A stretch of 64,000 nt of DNA, taken from contig NZ_ACJM01000009.1 in the NCBI RefSeq assembly GCF_000174415.1, positions 1-64,000 on the forward strand, read 5' to 3'. A program made the translations under genes and the position numbers. A model generated the notes under the pieces. That model saw only the letters and a program-made list of their open reading frames with translations, was not told the DNA's origin and did not search any database. This DNA comes from Dethiobacter alkaliphilus AHT 1. GTDB taxonomy: Bacteria > Bacillota > Dethiobacteria > Dethiobacterales > Dethiobacteraceae. Shown here one piece after another: positions 43,778 to 52,245 of the stretch. The stretch's first letter is position 1. Each line of letters starts with the position of its first letter.

Positions 43778-44339
43778 GGCTAACTTTCAACCTGAGTTCA
43801 GGTTGCAATCAAACAAAGACCGGACAGCTACCAGCTGTCCGGTCTTTTATTAATTCAGCTGTTCCCGTAGAAACCGGCGGCCATCTTCTCGGTACTGCTC
43901 CACTTGGTATCGTAGACGATGGTCGCTTTTTGACCGGGATTTAGCTGGTGCCTTTGCAGAGCAAAGAATAGCGGCCCGTGGCGTAATTTGTTACTGCTTA
44001 TAGTTATTTCCTGTTTAGAGGAGGTCCTTTCAAAAATTAAAAATTATCCAACATTTGTCTGTAAGGTTACAATTGTTAAAAATATGTGAAATTATTGTCG
44101 CTAAGCTATGGCGGAAATAATGTATCTGTGTTATACTTTTAACAGCCTTAAACCGCATGAATAAAGGGTTTTCAAATACAGAGTAAACATGTAGGAAAAG
44201 TATAATGGTTTAGTATATGAGTACATTGTTAATTCGTTAGTACATATATACTAAGCGAGGGAGGGATGACCCAGGGACTTGGCAGAGGACAAACCTATGT
44301 GTTTTCGGGGGAAAAATGACAACAGGAGAGGTGAAAAAA
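43778..44339 (+). other. 560-bp gap: terminator, possible minus-strand gene remnant, structured cytochrome leader
   Basis: After the zinc-ribbon gene comes a terminator (43815-43846). On the minus strand about 43852-43985 is an open frame of about 46 codons without a start, ending RRFLREQLN, perhaps a gene fragment. Around 44130-44137 is an extended -10 (TGTTATACT). Further inverted repeats are TTATACTTTT (44131-44140) with AAAAGTATAA (44196-44205), and TTAGTATAT with ATATACTAA (44210-44254). A 17-codon frame at 44266 overlaps the cytochrome start region as ATGA. No riboswitch I know fits. Confidence 0.4.
43815..43850 (+). terminator. Terminator after the zinc-ribbon gene
   Basis: AAAGACCGGACAGCT pairs with AGCTGTCCGGTCTTT around a 3-nt loop and ends in T. 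Confidence 0.9.
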
Positions 44340-45626
44340 TTGCTGAAAGATGGAGGAAAAAACTTAGTATTGCTAATGTTCTTCGCAGCGTTTGTCATTA
44401 TACTGGCAGTTGGCTGCGGTGAGCAGCAGCCTCAGGTGGAGGCTGTGGCCAGTGATGCCTGCATCACATGCCACATTGAACCGGATATTATTGACTCAAT
44501 GTATACGCCGCCACCTGCTGCCGAAGGCGGCGGAGGCGGCTGAGGTGTTGCCGGTCCGCAGTTGGCGGGCAGCGAAAAGTACTGTGTCGATGAAGCATTT
44601 TTGACTTCCACCCATGGTGAACTGGGCTGTATTGCCTGTCACGGTGGAGAAAATGTGGAAGACAAAGCTGAAGCACACGCCGGTATGATTAAGTATCCAT
44701 CTGCCGATGCGGGTGGAATTTGTCAGGAATGTCACGGAGATATCGCTTCTGATTTTGAAAAATCCATTCATTACACCATTCAGGGCATGCGCAATGCATT
44801 GGAAGACTTTACTCACCCCGGTGTACTGGATGAAGATGGCGGAATCAGGGAGGCTTTTGACAACAATTGTTACAAGTGTCACGCAACATGTGGCTCCTGC
44901 CATGTGAGCCGTCCCATAGCATACTCCGGCGGTCTCCATTCACAACACACTTTTACTAAGACACCGCCTATGGAAGACACATGTTACGGCTGTCACGGCG
45001 CTAGAAATGCCGGAGAGTTCATGGGCCGGGTGGGGTATAGCAGCGACGTCCATTATGACAACGGTATGCACTGTATAGATTGTCATCCGGTGAATAATTT
45101 CCATGGCAGCGGTGAGTTTGAGCAGAATATGTGGGAAGCCGACCTGCCTAAATGTCTTGACTGTCACGAGGAAGTCTATACCGATTCAGACATTCAGGCC
45201 CATAATGTCCATGAGCCGGATGCCATGTCCTGTCAGGTATGTCACGCTTCGGCAAATAACAATTGCTTTGACTGCCATGCTACACCACAGGAAGACGGCA
45301 GTGTGGCCGGAACATCGGATATGCGCATTATGTTTAAAATCGGCCAGAACCCCAATCCCACCGAACAGCATCCTTACAGATATATGACCATCCGTCATAT
45401 TCCCACCACTGCTGATACGTTTAGGCCCATGGGAGCGGAACTGCCAAACTTCGATGAAATCTCCAACTGGAAATATTCGCCCACCCATAACGTGCAACGC
45501 AGCACCATCCAAAATGAAAGTTGTGATTCCTGTCATGGCAACCCGTTTATTTTCCTGCGCGAAGAGGACATCCGTGAAAACGACAGCCAGGCCAGCCGGG
45601 AATGGGTTGTAACAGACATACCTTAG
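44340..45626 (+). CDS. 11-heme lipoprotein cytochrome c with in-frame UGA (probable Sec68)
   Basis: Two same-frame ORFs are separated by a single TGA at 44541-44543. Read through, they give about 428 residues: a lipoprotein signal (LAVGC, lipid Cys26), one CxxCH at 41-45, a linker ending GGGGG-U-GVAGPQ, then ten more CxxCH motifs. The downstream part alone has no signal peptide and only a TTG at 44562 with no ribosome site, so it cannot be a cytochrome by itself. A hairpin GTCCGC-AGTTG-GCGGGC (44554-44570) has its loop 16 nt after the UGA with G at position 2, matching bacterial SECIS rules. The TTG at 44340 has AGGAGAGGTG upstream; an ATG at 44316 is the alternative. It is an extracytoplasmic electron carrier or reductase, followed by a rhodanese lipoprotein. 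Confidence 0.8.
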
Positions 45627-45691
45627 ATCTTGCTTAATGCAGTGAAACTAAGAAAAGAGCAGTTAAGAAAAAAATCAAGGGGGTATGTAGA

Positions 45692-46651
45692 ATGAAAAAG
45701 ACTTTTAAGTTATTGTTGGTTTTGCTATTAGTAGGTGTGATGGCATTTGGTTTAGTAGGCTGCGGCAACGAAGAAAATAATAACAATGAGCCGGTGGATA
45801 TCGAAGATAATGACAATAATCTGGAAGAAGAAATTGCTCTTGACCCGCAGGAAGTAGTATTGGAAGCGGCCAAAGCATATTTTCCCAAAGTAGCTGATGA
45901 TAACAACATCATTAGCTCCGAAGATGTAAAAGAAGCTCTGGAGTCAAATCCTGATGCCATGTTTATTCTTGATATTCGCAGCGCTGAAGACTTTGAAGAA
46001 GGTCATATTGCAGGAGCAGTCCACAGTGGCTGGGGTAATGTGGGAGAAATTATGGACCGTCTGCCCAAAAACAGGCCGGTTGTGGTTGCCTGCTACTCAG
46101 GCCAGACTGCAGGGCAGGCCGTTGCCTTGCTTCGCATGGCCGGTTTTGACAATGCACAATCCATGCTTTACGGTATGAGGCTTGGTTGGGAAGAAGAAGG
46201 ATTTGCCAAAGAGGGCACAGGTATGGTAGCTGCTGCCGACCTGTCTGCTGTTACTTCCCCTGCCGATGAAAAAGAAGAAATTCTCTGGGAAAAAGCCCAG
46301 GCAGTATTTGCCGATATCGCAGACGGTAACCGGGCCTTGTTTGACCCGGAAGAATTGCAGGCCGGACTTGAAGAGAACCCCAATGCCTTCTATGTTCTTG
46401 ATATCCGCAGAGGCGAAGACTTTGAAGAAGGTTACATCGAGCATTCTGTGCACAGCCCCTGGGCCCAGGTGGGTGAACTTCTTGAATCCCTGCCCACCAA
46501 CCGCCCCGTAGTAGTAGGTTGCTACTCCGGTCAAACCGCCGGCCAGACCGTAGGCGTACTGCGCATGCTGGGTCTGGATGCCAGATCTCTTCTGTACGGC
46601 GTGCGTGACGGTTGGGTAGAAAGAGCAGAACTTCCTCTGGTAACTGAATAA
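45692..46651 (+). CDS. Tandem rhodanese-domain lipoprotein
   Basis: 319 residues: lipoprotein signal (LVGCG, lipid Cys24), an acidic linker rich in Asn, Glu and Asp, then two rhodanese domains (about 65-165 and 205-310). Both active loops read CYSGQTAG, so both should carry a persulfide. The domains are closely similar and arose by duplication. It is anchored outside the membrane, where it could bind and pass sulfane sulfur. It starts 65 bp after the 11-heme cytochrome with no terminator between, so the two probably form one operon. Confidence 0.9.
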   Translation: MKKTFKLLLVLLLVGVMAFGLVGCGNEENNNNEPVDIEDNDNNLEEEIALDPQEVVLEAAKAYFPKVADDNNIISSEDVKEALESNPDAMFILDIRSAEDFEEGHIAGAVHSGWGNVGEIMDRLPKNRPVVVACYSGQTAGQAVALLRMAGFDNAQSMLYGMRLGWEEEGFAKEGTGMVAAADLSAVTSPADEKEEILWEKAQAVFADIADGNRALFDPEELQAGLEENPNAFYVLDIRRGEDFEEGYIEHSVHSPWAQVGELLESLPTNRPVVVGCYSGQTAGQTVGVLRMLGLDARSLLYGVRDGWVERAELPLVTE

Positions 46652-46660
46652 TAAACACAA

Positions 46661-46693
46661 AAGAACCGGGATTTTTTAATCCCGGTTCTTTTA
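46661..46693. terminator. Terminator after the rhodanese gene
   Basis: AAAGAACCGGGA pairs with TCCCGGTTCTTT around a 7-nt T-rich loop, flanked by A and T runs. It may serve both convergent genes. Confidence 0.88.
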
Positions 46694-46707
46694 GTTGCAC
46701 TGTTATA

Positions 46708-47475
46708 TTATTTTTCTTTAAGAGCAGGTTCCTTCAGCATATGAATAAAATTCAGAACCAGCCGCAGTTGCTCGCTGTCTAATGTGCAGATGTGGCCGAT
46801 GAGCATTTGTACGCGGGGGTCAAACAGTAGTTCACGCAGTTCGGGGGTGATACCGGCAATAATCCCTTCCGCGTCTTCCTGCTCCAGTATCAGATAGCAG
46901 ACAGATACGCTTAGCGCTTTGGAAATGCGTTCAATGGTTTTTAATGAGGGCTGAACTTTTCCTGTTTCCAGTTGAGCCACAAGGCCTGGGGAAATCTGGG
47001 CTGCGTTGGCCAGCTGCTTTTGTGTCATTCCTTTGGTTTCCCGCGTCATGCGTATTTTTTTACCCGTGGCAATCAGTTTGCCCTCGGTATGGAGAAACAA
47101 GCTTATGGGAACATTGAAGTAGCGGCTGATTTTCTGCAGCGTCTGAATAGAAGGCGTTCTTTCTCCCAACTCGATTTCGCTTAAGTAGGTTACAGACAAG
47201 TCAAGGTGCCTGCCCAACTCTTCCAGGGTAAGCCCTTTTTCCTCCCTCATGGCCCGCAGTTTATCACCCATCCCGGATGTGCTAAAGTGTAAGGCCTCAA
47301 TATCTTCATCTAAGTCAAGGTTCGCAAGAAGATAATCCAGGGCTTTGCTGGTGAGCTCACGCTTTCCTTCTTCCACTTCTTTTAGGTATGCCAGAGGCAA
47401 GTTGCAGGCTTTAGATAGTTCCTCAATAGTTAATTTATTTTTAGTGCGGATTTTCTTTAGTTGTTTTTCCAGCAT
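46708..47475 (-). CDS. Transcriptional regulator with three HTH_XRE domains
   Basis: 255 residues holding three Cro/C1-type helix-turn-helix domains in a row (about 5-60, 70-125, 132-190), followed by a C-terminal helical region of about 60 residues. Key helices read TIEELSKACNLPLAYLKEVE, TLEELGRHLDLSVTYLSEIE and TQKQLANAAQISPGLVAQLE. Most XRE regulators have one such domain; three could contact an extended or repeated operator. The ATG has GGAGGGG upstream. It is divergent from the dicarboxylate symporter and convergent with the rhodanese gene, either of which may be its target. Confidence 0.88.
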   Translation of the reverse strand: MLEKQLKKIRTKNKLTIEELSKACNLPLAYLKEVEEGKRELTSKALDYLLANLDLDEDIEALHFSTSGMGDKLRAMREEKGLTLEELGRHLDLSVTYLSEIELGERTPSIQTLQKISRYFNVPISLFLHTEGKLIATGKKIRMTRETKGMTQKQLANAAQISPGLVAQLETGKVQPSLKTIERISKALSVSVCYLILEQEDAEGIIAGITPELRELLFDPRVQMLIGHICTLDSEQLRLVLNFIHMLKEPALKEK

Positions 47476-47623
47476 GGATTCCCCTCCTTATTAAAACCAA
47501 TTCCATTATAACACACACAAGGCACTTGAAAAGTCTTACATAATAATTAAGCCCCAAAAATACAGTAGGAAACACTTCTGCAAAGAGAGAAAGGATATAG
47601 AAATAAGAGAAGGAGGATAACAA

Positions 47624-48964
47624 ATGGACAATCCTTTAAATGTACTACATCCCCGTTCCTTAAAAAACCTTACTATCCACATGCATTCACTGATTAGGTC
47701 ACGTTTGTGGCTGAAGATACTGGTAGCGATGTTTTTGGGTATTATGACCGGTATTTTGTTGGGGCCTACCACCGGTTTGGTACCCAGAGAGACCGGTGCC
47801 GTTATCGGCAGTTGGCTGGCCATGCCCGGGCAAATCTTTTTGGGCATGATTCAGATGATTGTGGTGCCCTTGGTGTTTGCCTCCATCATCACCGGACTGG
47901 CCGCCAGTGAAGATATGGAGCAGTTAAGTAAAATGGGTACAAGGCTGGCCTTTTATTTTGTTGCCACCACCGTTGTGGCCATTGTGATTGGCCTGATGGT
48001 GGCGTTAACCATCCAGCCCGGACTCTTTATTGACGGCTCGACGCTGGAAGAAACCATGGGAGCCGAAACTCCCATTGACCAGGAGGAAATGGTTGATGCT
48101 CCCGATTTTGTGGGCATTCCGGAAGTTATCACCAGCATTCTGCCCCAAAACCCGCTGGGGGCCATGGTGGATCGGGAAATGTTTCAGATAGTATTGATAG
48201 CAATAATCTTTGGCATTGCCCTGATATCCACCGCCTCCACCTACGCCGAGCCCCTTTTGGAGTTGCTTGGCGCCATTCAGGAGGTCTGTATGACCATTGT
48301 CCGCTGGGCAATGCTTCTGGCCCCGTTTGCCGTCTTTGGTATGCTGGCGCAAACCACCATCACCACCGGCATTGATGCCCTGTTGGGGATGGCCATTTAT
48401 GTCCTCACGGTTCTTTTGGGCCTGTTAATTTTGCTGGGCGTCTACATGCTGCTGGTGATGGTGGTGGGGCGTAAAAATCCGCTGGAGTTTTTCCAGGCAG
48501 TGCGGGAAGTGGTGCTGCTGGCTTTTTCCACATCCAGTTCCGCTGCGGTTATGCCGTTATCCATCCAGGTGGCAGAAGAAAAACTGGGTGTGCGCCCTTC
48601 AACTTCCCAGTTTCTCATTCCTCTTGGCGCCACCATTAATATGAACGGTACCGCCCTCTATCAGGGTGTGGCCGCCATTTTCCTGGCACAGGTTTTTGCA
48701 GTTGAGCTGACCTTAGCTTCCATGCTGTTAATCATTGTGATGACCGTGGGTGCTTCCATTGGTTCATCCGCCACACCTGGTGTGGGCATGGTTATCCTGG
48801 CTTCGGTGTTGGCCAGTGTGGGGATTCCCCCCAGCGGCATTGCGCTCATCATCGGCGTGGATCGTATTCTTGATATGAGCAGAACCGCCATCAATGTGAT
48901 GGGGGACCTGACCGCCTGCCTGGTAATGGACCGCTGGGTCGGAGGTCCCAATTTGGAGCAATAG
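47624..48964 (+). CDS. Dicarboxylate/amino acid:cation symporter (DAACS family)
   Basis: 446-residue carrier of the GltP/DctA type with eight helices and two re-entrant loops. The serine-rich loop AFSTSSSAAVMPLSIQV, the NMNGTALYQGVAAIFLAQ helix and the DRILDMSRTAINVMGD segment bind substrate and cations in the family. It imports glutamate, aspartate or C4-dicarboxylates with Na+ or H+. The ATG at 47624 has AGGAGG upstream; a hydrophilic extension of about 20 residues precedes the first helix. Confidence 0.93.
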   Translation: MDNPLNVLHPRSLKNLTIHMHSLIRSRLWLKILVAMFLGIMTGILLGPTTGLVPRETGAVIGSWLAMPGQIFLGMIQMIVVPLVFASIITGLAASEDMEQLSKMGTRLAFYFVATTVVAIVIGLMVALTIQPGLFIDGSTLEETMGAETPIDQEEMVDAPDFVGIPEVITSILPQNPLGAMVDREMFQIVLIAIIFGIALISTASTYAEPLLELLGAIQEVCMTIVRWAMLLAPFAVFGMLAQTTITTGIDALLGMAIYVLTVLLGLLILLGVYMLLVMVVGRKNPLEFFQAVREVVLLAFSTSSSAAVMPLSIQVAEEKLGVRPSTSQFLIPLGATINMNGTALYQGVAAIFLAQVFAVELTLASMLLIIVMTVGASIGSSATPGVGMVILASVLASVGIPPSGIALIIGVDRILDMSRTAINVMGDLTACLVMDRWVGGPNLEQ

Positions 48965-48973
48965 AGGGAAAAC

Positions 48974-49014
48974 AAAAGGGTTATTCGCACATTGGCGCGA
49001 ATAACCCTTTTATT
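48974..49014 (+). terminator. Terminator after the symporter gene
   Basis: AAAAGGGTTATTCGC pairs perfectly over 15 bp with its complement around an 8-nt loop and ends in TTTTATT. Confidence 0.9.
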
Positions 49015-49039
49015 ATGTACAACGAACAGGGGAGTACCA

Positions 49040-49978
49040 ATGTCTGAGGAATACACCTTACATGTAAAAGAAATACATAAAAGTTTTGGGAAAACAAACG
49101 TTCTCCGGAATGTGTCGTTGCGGGTAAACAAGGGGGAGTCACTGGGTTTTTTAGGTCCCAACGGAGCCGGTAAAACCACTTTAATCCGCATCATTCTAGG
49201 GCTGGTCAGGCCTGATCGGGGCAGTATTTATCTAAACGGGTATTCGCTGCGCAGTAATTTTAAACAGGCGATTAAGCACGTAGGAGCTGTGGTGGAGAAT
49301 CCCAGGTTTTATGAAGGTCTTTCAGCTTATAAAAACCTGCAGTTAATCCATAATCTCCATCCTGAAGTTCCTGTAAAAAGAATAGGGGAAGCGCTGGAAA
49401 TGGTGGGGCTAAGCCCTCGGGCGGAAGATAAGGTAGGGACATTTTCCCTGGGGATGAAGCAGCGCCTGGGCCTGGCTCGCGCCCTTTTTACCCAACCCAC
49501 CATTGTTTTTCTTGATGAACCGCTAAATGGCCTTGACCCCCAGGGTATGATGGAAACTCGCAAGATGATTTGTAACCTGCAGAAAGAACAGGGAATCTCT
49601 TTTTTTATTACCAGTCATTTGTTAAGTGAAATAGAACAGGTATGTGACAACATCGCTGTAATTAAAGAAGGGGAGATTATCCGTCAGGGCAGCCTGGAGA
49701 AGCTGTTGGAACGTAACTATGAAATTGTGGATGTGCACACAGACGACATGGCACAAACCGTACCCGTACTACGTCAGGCAGGCTTTGTTCAGCATATTAC
49801 GGTGAAAAAGGACCACGCCACGGTGGAAATCGACTGTGGTGGTTCAGTAGAATTAAACAGACACCTTGTGAACAAAAACATACCGGTACGTTATATCGTT
49901 CCCAGAAAGACTACTTTGGAACAGCTGTTTGTGGAACTGACACAGGGGGGAGGGGAAACTGGTGAGGGGCCTGATTAA
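49040..49978 (+). CDS. ABC transporter ATP-binding protein (BcrA-like)
   Basis: 312 residues. Walker A is GPNGAGKTT (near 41), the signature is FSLGMKQRLGLA and Walker B is IVFLDEPLNGLDPQG. The ATG at 49040 has AGGGGAG upstream; the longer frame runs through the terminator. It pairs with the permease whose gene overlaps its end by 17 nt. BcrA-like ATPases often export peptide antibiotics or modify the envelope, and a two-component system lies next door. Confidence 0.9.
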   Translation: MSEEYTLHVKEIHKSFGKTNVLRNVSLRVNKGESLGFLGPNGAGKTTLIRIILGLVRPDRGSIYLNGYSLRSNFKQAIKHVGAVVENPRFYEGLSAYKNLQLIHNLHPEVPVKRIGEALEMVGLSPRAEDKVGTFSLGMKQRLGLARALFTQPTIVFLDEPLNGLDPQGMMETRKMICNLQKEQGISFFITSHLLSEIEQVCDNIAVIKEGEIIRQGSLEKLLERNYEIVDVHTDDMAQTVPVLRQAGFVQHITVKKDHATVEIDCGGSVELNRHLVNKNIPVRYIVPRKTTLEQLFVELTQGGGETGEGPD

Positions 49979-50729
49979 AAATGAAATGCTGAAATTTTTT
50001 ACAAACCGTAAGCTATATGCTTTCTTGCTCATTGTTTTTATACTGTATATGGTACCGGTGGTCATGACTTTTGTTGTGGGCATGAGGACACTGGACGGCC
50101 AGGTGTTTCCCCTGACCATGCACGGGATAGTGGTTTCCTGGGCAGTACCTGTTTTTCTAATCATGTTGGTAGCGGAAACGTTTACCGAAGAGTACAGCTC
50201 CGGTACCCTGTCGCTATCTCTTGTGCATCCGGTGTCCCGGACACAGTTTATTGTGGCCAAAATTATTTCGCTGTTTTTTATCATTTTTTTTCTGCTGTTT
50301 TTTGCCCTGATACTGGCCTACGGTTTGGGTATTCTTTTCTTTGGTTGGAGTGGACAGTTTATGCAGCAGGGAATAGCTTATACCGCCTGGCAGGGCATTT
50401 CCATCACCGTCATCTCTTTTTTGGCTCCAGTTTTTCCGCTGCTTTCTTTTGCCGCTTTTATAATCCTGGTGGCTTTATTGCTCTCCAGCAGCGCCGCGGT
50501 AGTAGGTTTATCAATGGCAGTACTGCTCTCCTATACAATGCTGGACCTTATTTTCAGCCGATTGCAACCATACCTGCTAAGCACCTATTTTATTTCTTTT
50601 GGACGACTTCTGACCTTTCCTGCAGGGGGAGAAAGTTTGCGCTTTGCCGTTATTTTTATCGGCAGCCACGGGCTTATCTTTGTCCTTGGCGCATTGCTGC
50701 ACTTTAATCGTAAAGACATCCTCAACTAA
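49962..50729 (+). CDS. ABC-2 type permease (BcrB-like)
   Basis: 255-residue membrane protein with six helices and the ABC-2 features AETFTEEYSSGTLSLSLVHP (cytoplasmic coupling segment) and a short first cytoplasmic helix. The GTG has GGGGAGGGG upstream and overlaps the ATPase gene. Together they make an exporter of unknown cargo. It is convergent with the histidine kinase gene. Confidence 0.87.
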   Translation: MRGLIKNEMLKFFTNRKLYAFLLIVFILYMVPVVMTFVVGMRTLDGQVFPLTMHGIVVSWAVPVFLIMLVAETFTEEYSSGTLSLSLVHPVSRTQFIVAKIISLFFIIFFLLFFALILAYGLGILFFGWSGQFMQQGIAYTAWQGISITVISFLAPVFPLLSFAAFIILVALLLSSSAAVVGLSMAVLLSYTMLDLIFSRLQPYLLSTYFISFGRLLTFPAGGESLRFAVIFIGSHGLIFVLGALLHFNRKDILN

Positions 50730-50735
50730 GCTATA

Positions 50736-50769
50736 GAAAAAGTCCTGATTATTAATCAGGACTTTTTTC
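50736..50769. terminator. Bidirectional terminator
   Basis: GAAAAAGTCCTGATT and AATCAGGACTTTTTTC pair around a 3-nt loop between the convergent permease and kinase genes. It overlaps the end of the kinase frame. Confidence 0.9.
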
Positions 50770-52245
50770 ATCTTCTTTTTCCTCTATGGGGATGATCACT
50801 GAAAAAGCGCTGCCTTCTCCCGGTGTACTTTTTACCGCCACTTCCCCGTTATGCATATGGACCAGTTCCCGCACGATGGCCAGTCCCAATCCTTTACCCT
50901 TGTTTGCACGGTTACGGGCTTTATCAACTTTGTAAAACCGTTCCCAGATATAAGGGATCTCTGCCAATGGAATGCCCTGGCCGTTGTCTTTGACGGTAAA
51001 GATAACTTTTTCTTTATCGTCGCTTAGCTGCGCTTCCAAAGCAATTCTTCCCTCATCTGGGGTATAGGTGATGGCATTCTCCAATAAATTGATCAATATC
51101 TGATAAAGTCGGTCTCCGTCTCCCCGTATTGCCGGCAGCCCCTCTTCATAATTGTATTCCAGTTTAATACTCTTTTCCTGGGCCTGGGGATAGACCGAAT
51201 CCAGTGCTTTTTCCGCCAAAGTATATGGATCCACATCTTCGTAACGAAGCTGCACATAGCCGCTCTCAATACTGGCCAAATCCACCAAATCATTGACCAG
51301 TCGGTTTAAATGCAGGGTGTTATTTAGTATTACACGCAGATATTTTTCCTGCTCCTCTTCCCGGATAAATCCTTCCAGCATGGCATCCACAAAGCCCTGG
51401 ATGGAAGTGAGGGGAGCACGAAATTCATGGGAAACGCTGGCCACCAGGTTTTGGCGCAGAGCTTGCAGCCTTTTTTGTTCGTGGATGGTTTTATTGGTTT
51501 CCTCCACGGCCTGATTAAATGTGGCAGCCAGTTGTCCCAGCTCTCCCTTGTCATTGATATCGATGCGGTTGCGGAAATTACCTGACTTCATGTCCATAGC
51601 CGCACTGGTCATGGCCTGCAGCGGCCTGGAGATTGTTTTAGCCAGATTAAAAGCAAAGAAACCGGCAACCAAAGTGGCAAATAGGAGGGAGTAGAGGACC
51701 AGGCTGCTGATTTGGGCTGCATTTGCCCGCAGTGACGCCAGGGGAGCATTGACAATAATGCCGCCAATTACTTCGGGATTCTCAGCCTCCCTGCCGTTCT
51801 CTCCCTTGAAAATCGGCATACCCACCAACAGATGCTGCACCGCCGGGCCATATACTTTCTTGGAGATAACATCTCCCTGCATAATAAAATCAATCTCGTC
51901 GGGGTCTAAGGTAACGCTTTCTGTGCTTTCTCCCTGGGGAGGGATGGCGGTAACTATTTCATTGCGCTGGTCATCCATAACCCGAACTTTTACATCCATG
52001 GAGACAGACAATGTCTCCGACATCTTTTCAACCTCAGTGAAGTTTCCCGCCTGGAACTCGGCAGCAAGCAATTCAGCAACCTGCTCCGCCTGAGCAGTGA
52101 GTTCCCACTCCCGGGCGCTGAAAAAATACTTGTCTACCAGATAGGAAAAGAGAAATCCAATGGTGGCCAGCGTAACCATAATCACCACCATGTGGGCAGC
52201 CAACAGCTTGGCAAATAAACTCTTGGGTCCCCATTTAATTATCAT
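50752..52245 (-). CDS. Membrane sensor histidine kinase
   Basis: 497 residues: membrane helix (about 10-34), an extracytoplasmic sensor region (35-175), a second helix (176-200), HAMP (200-250), HisKA with the phosphorylated His in SVSHEFRAPLTSIQGF, and an ATPase domain with the N box LINLLENAITYTPDEGRI and the DNGQGI and GKGLGLAIV boxes. Its start overlaps the response regulator stop by 11 nt. The stimulus is unknown; the neighbouring ABC exporter could be regulated. Confidence 0.93.
   Translation of the reverse strand: MIIKWGPKSLFAKLLAAHMVVIMVTLATIGFLFSYLVDKYFFSAREWELTAQAEQVAELLAAEFQAGNFTEVEKMSETLSVSMDVKVRVMDDQRNEIVTAIPPQGESTESVTLDPDEIDFIMQGDVISKKVYGPAVQHLLVGMPIFKGENGREAENPEVIGGIIVNAPLASLRANAAQISSLVLYSLLFATLVAGFFAFNLAKTISRPLQAMTSAAMDMKSGNFRNRIDINDKGELGQLAATFNQAVEETNKTIHEQKRLQALRQNLVASVSHEFRAPLTSIQGFVDAMLEGFIREEEQEKYLRVILNNTLHLNRLVNDLVDLASIESGYVQLRYEDVDPYTLAEKALDSVYPQAQEKSIKLEYNYEEGLPAIRGDGDRLYQILINLLENAITYTPDEGRIALEAQLSDDKEKVIFTVKDNGQGIPLAEIPYIWERFYKVDKARNRANKGKGLGLAIVRELVHMHNGEVAVKSTPGEGSAFSVIIPIEEKEDEKSPD

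Noticed and set aside
44100-44339. c-di-GMP or cGAMP (GEMM) riboswitch before the cytochrome
   Set aside because: The conserved GEMM core and tetraloop receptor are not present.
44562-45626. A separate multiheme cytochrome starting at TTG 44562
   Set aside because: It would have no signal peptide and no ribosome binding site, and it continues the upstream lipoprotein frame after one TGA; readthrough is the better explanation.
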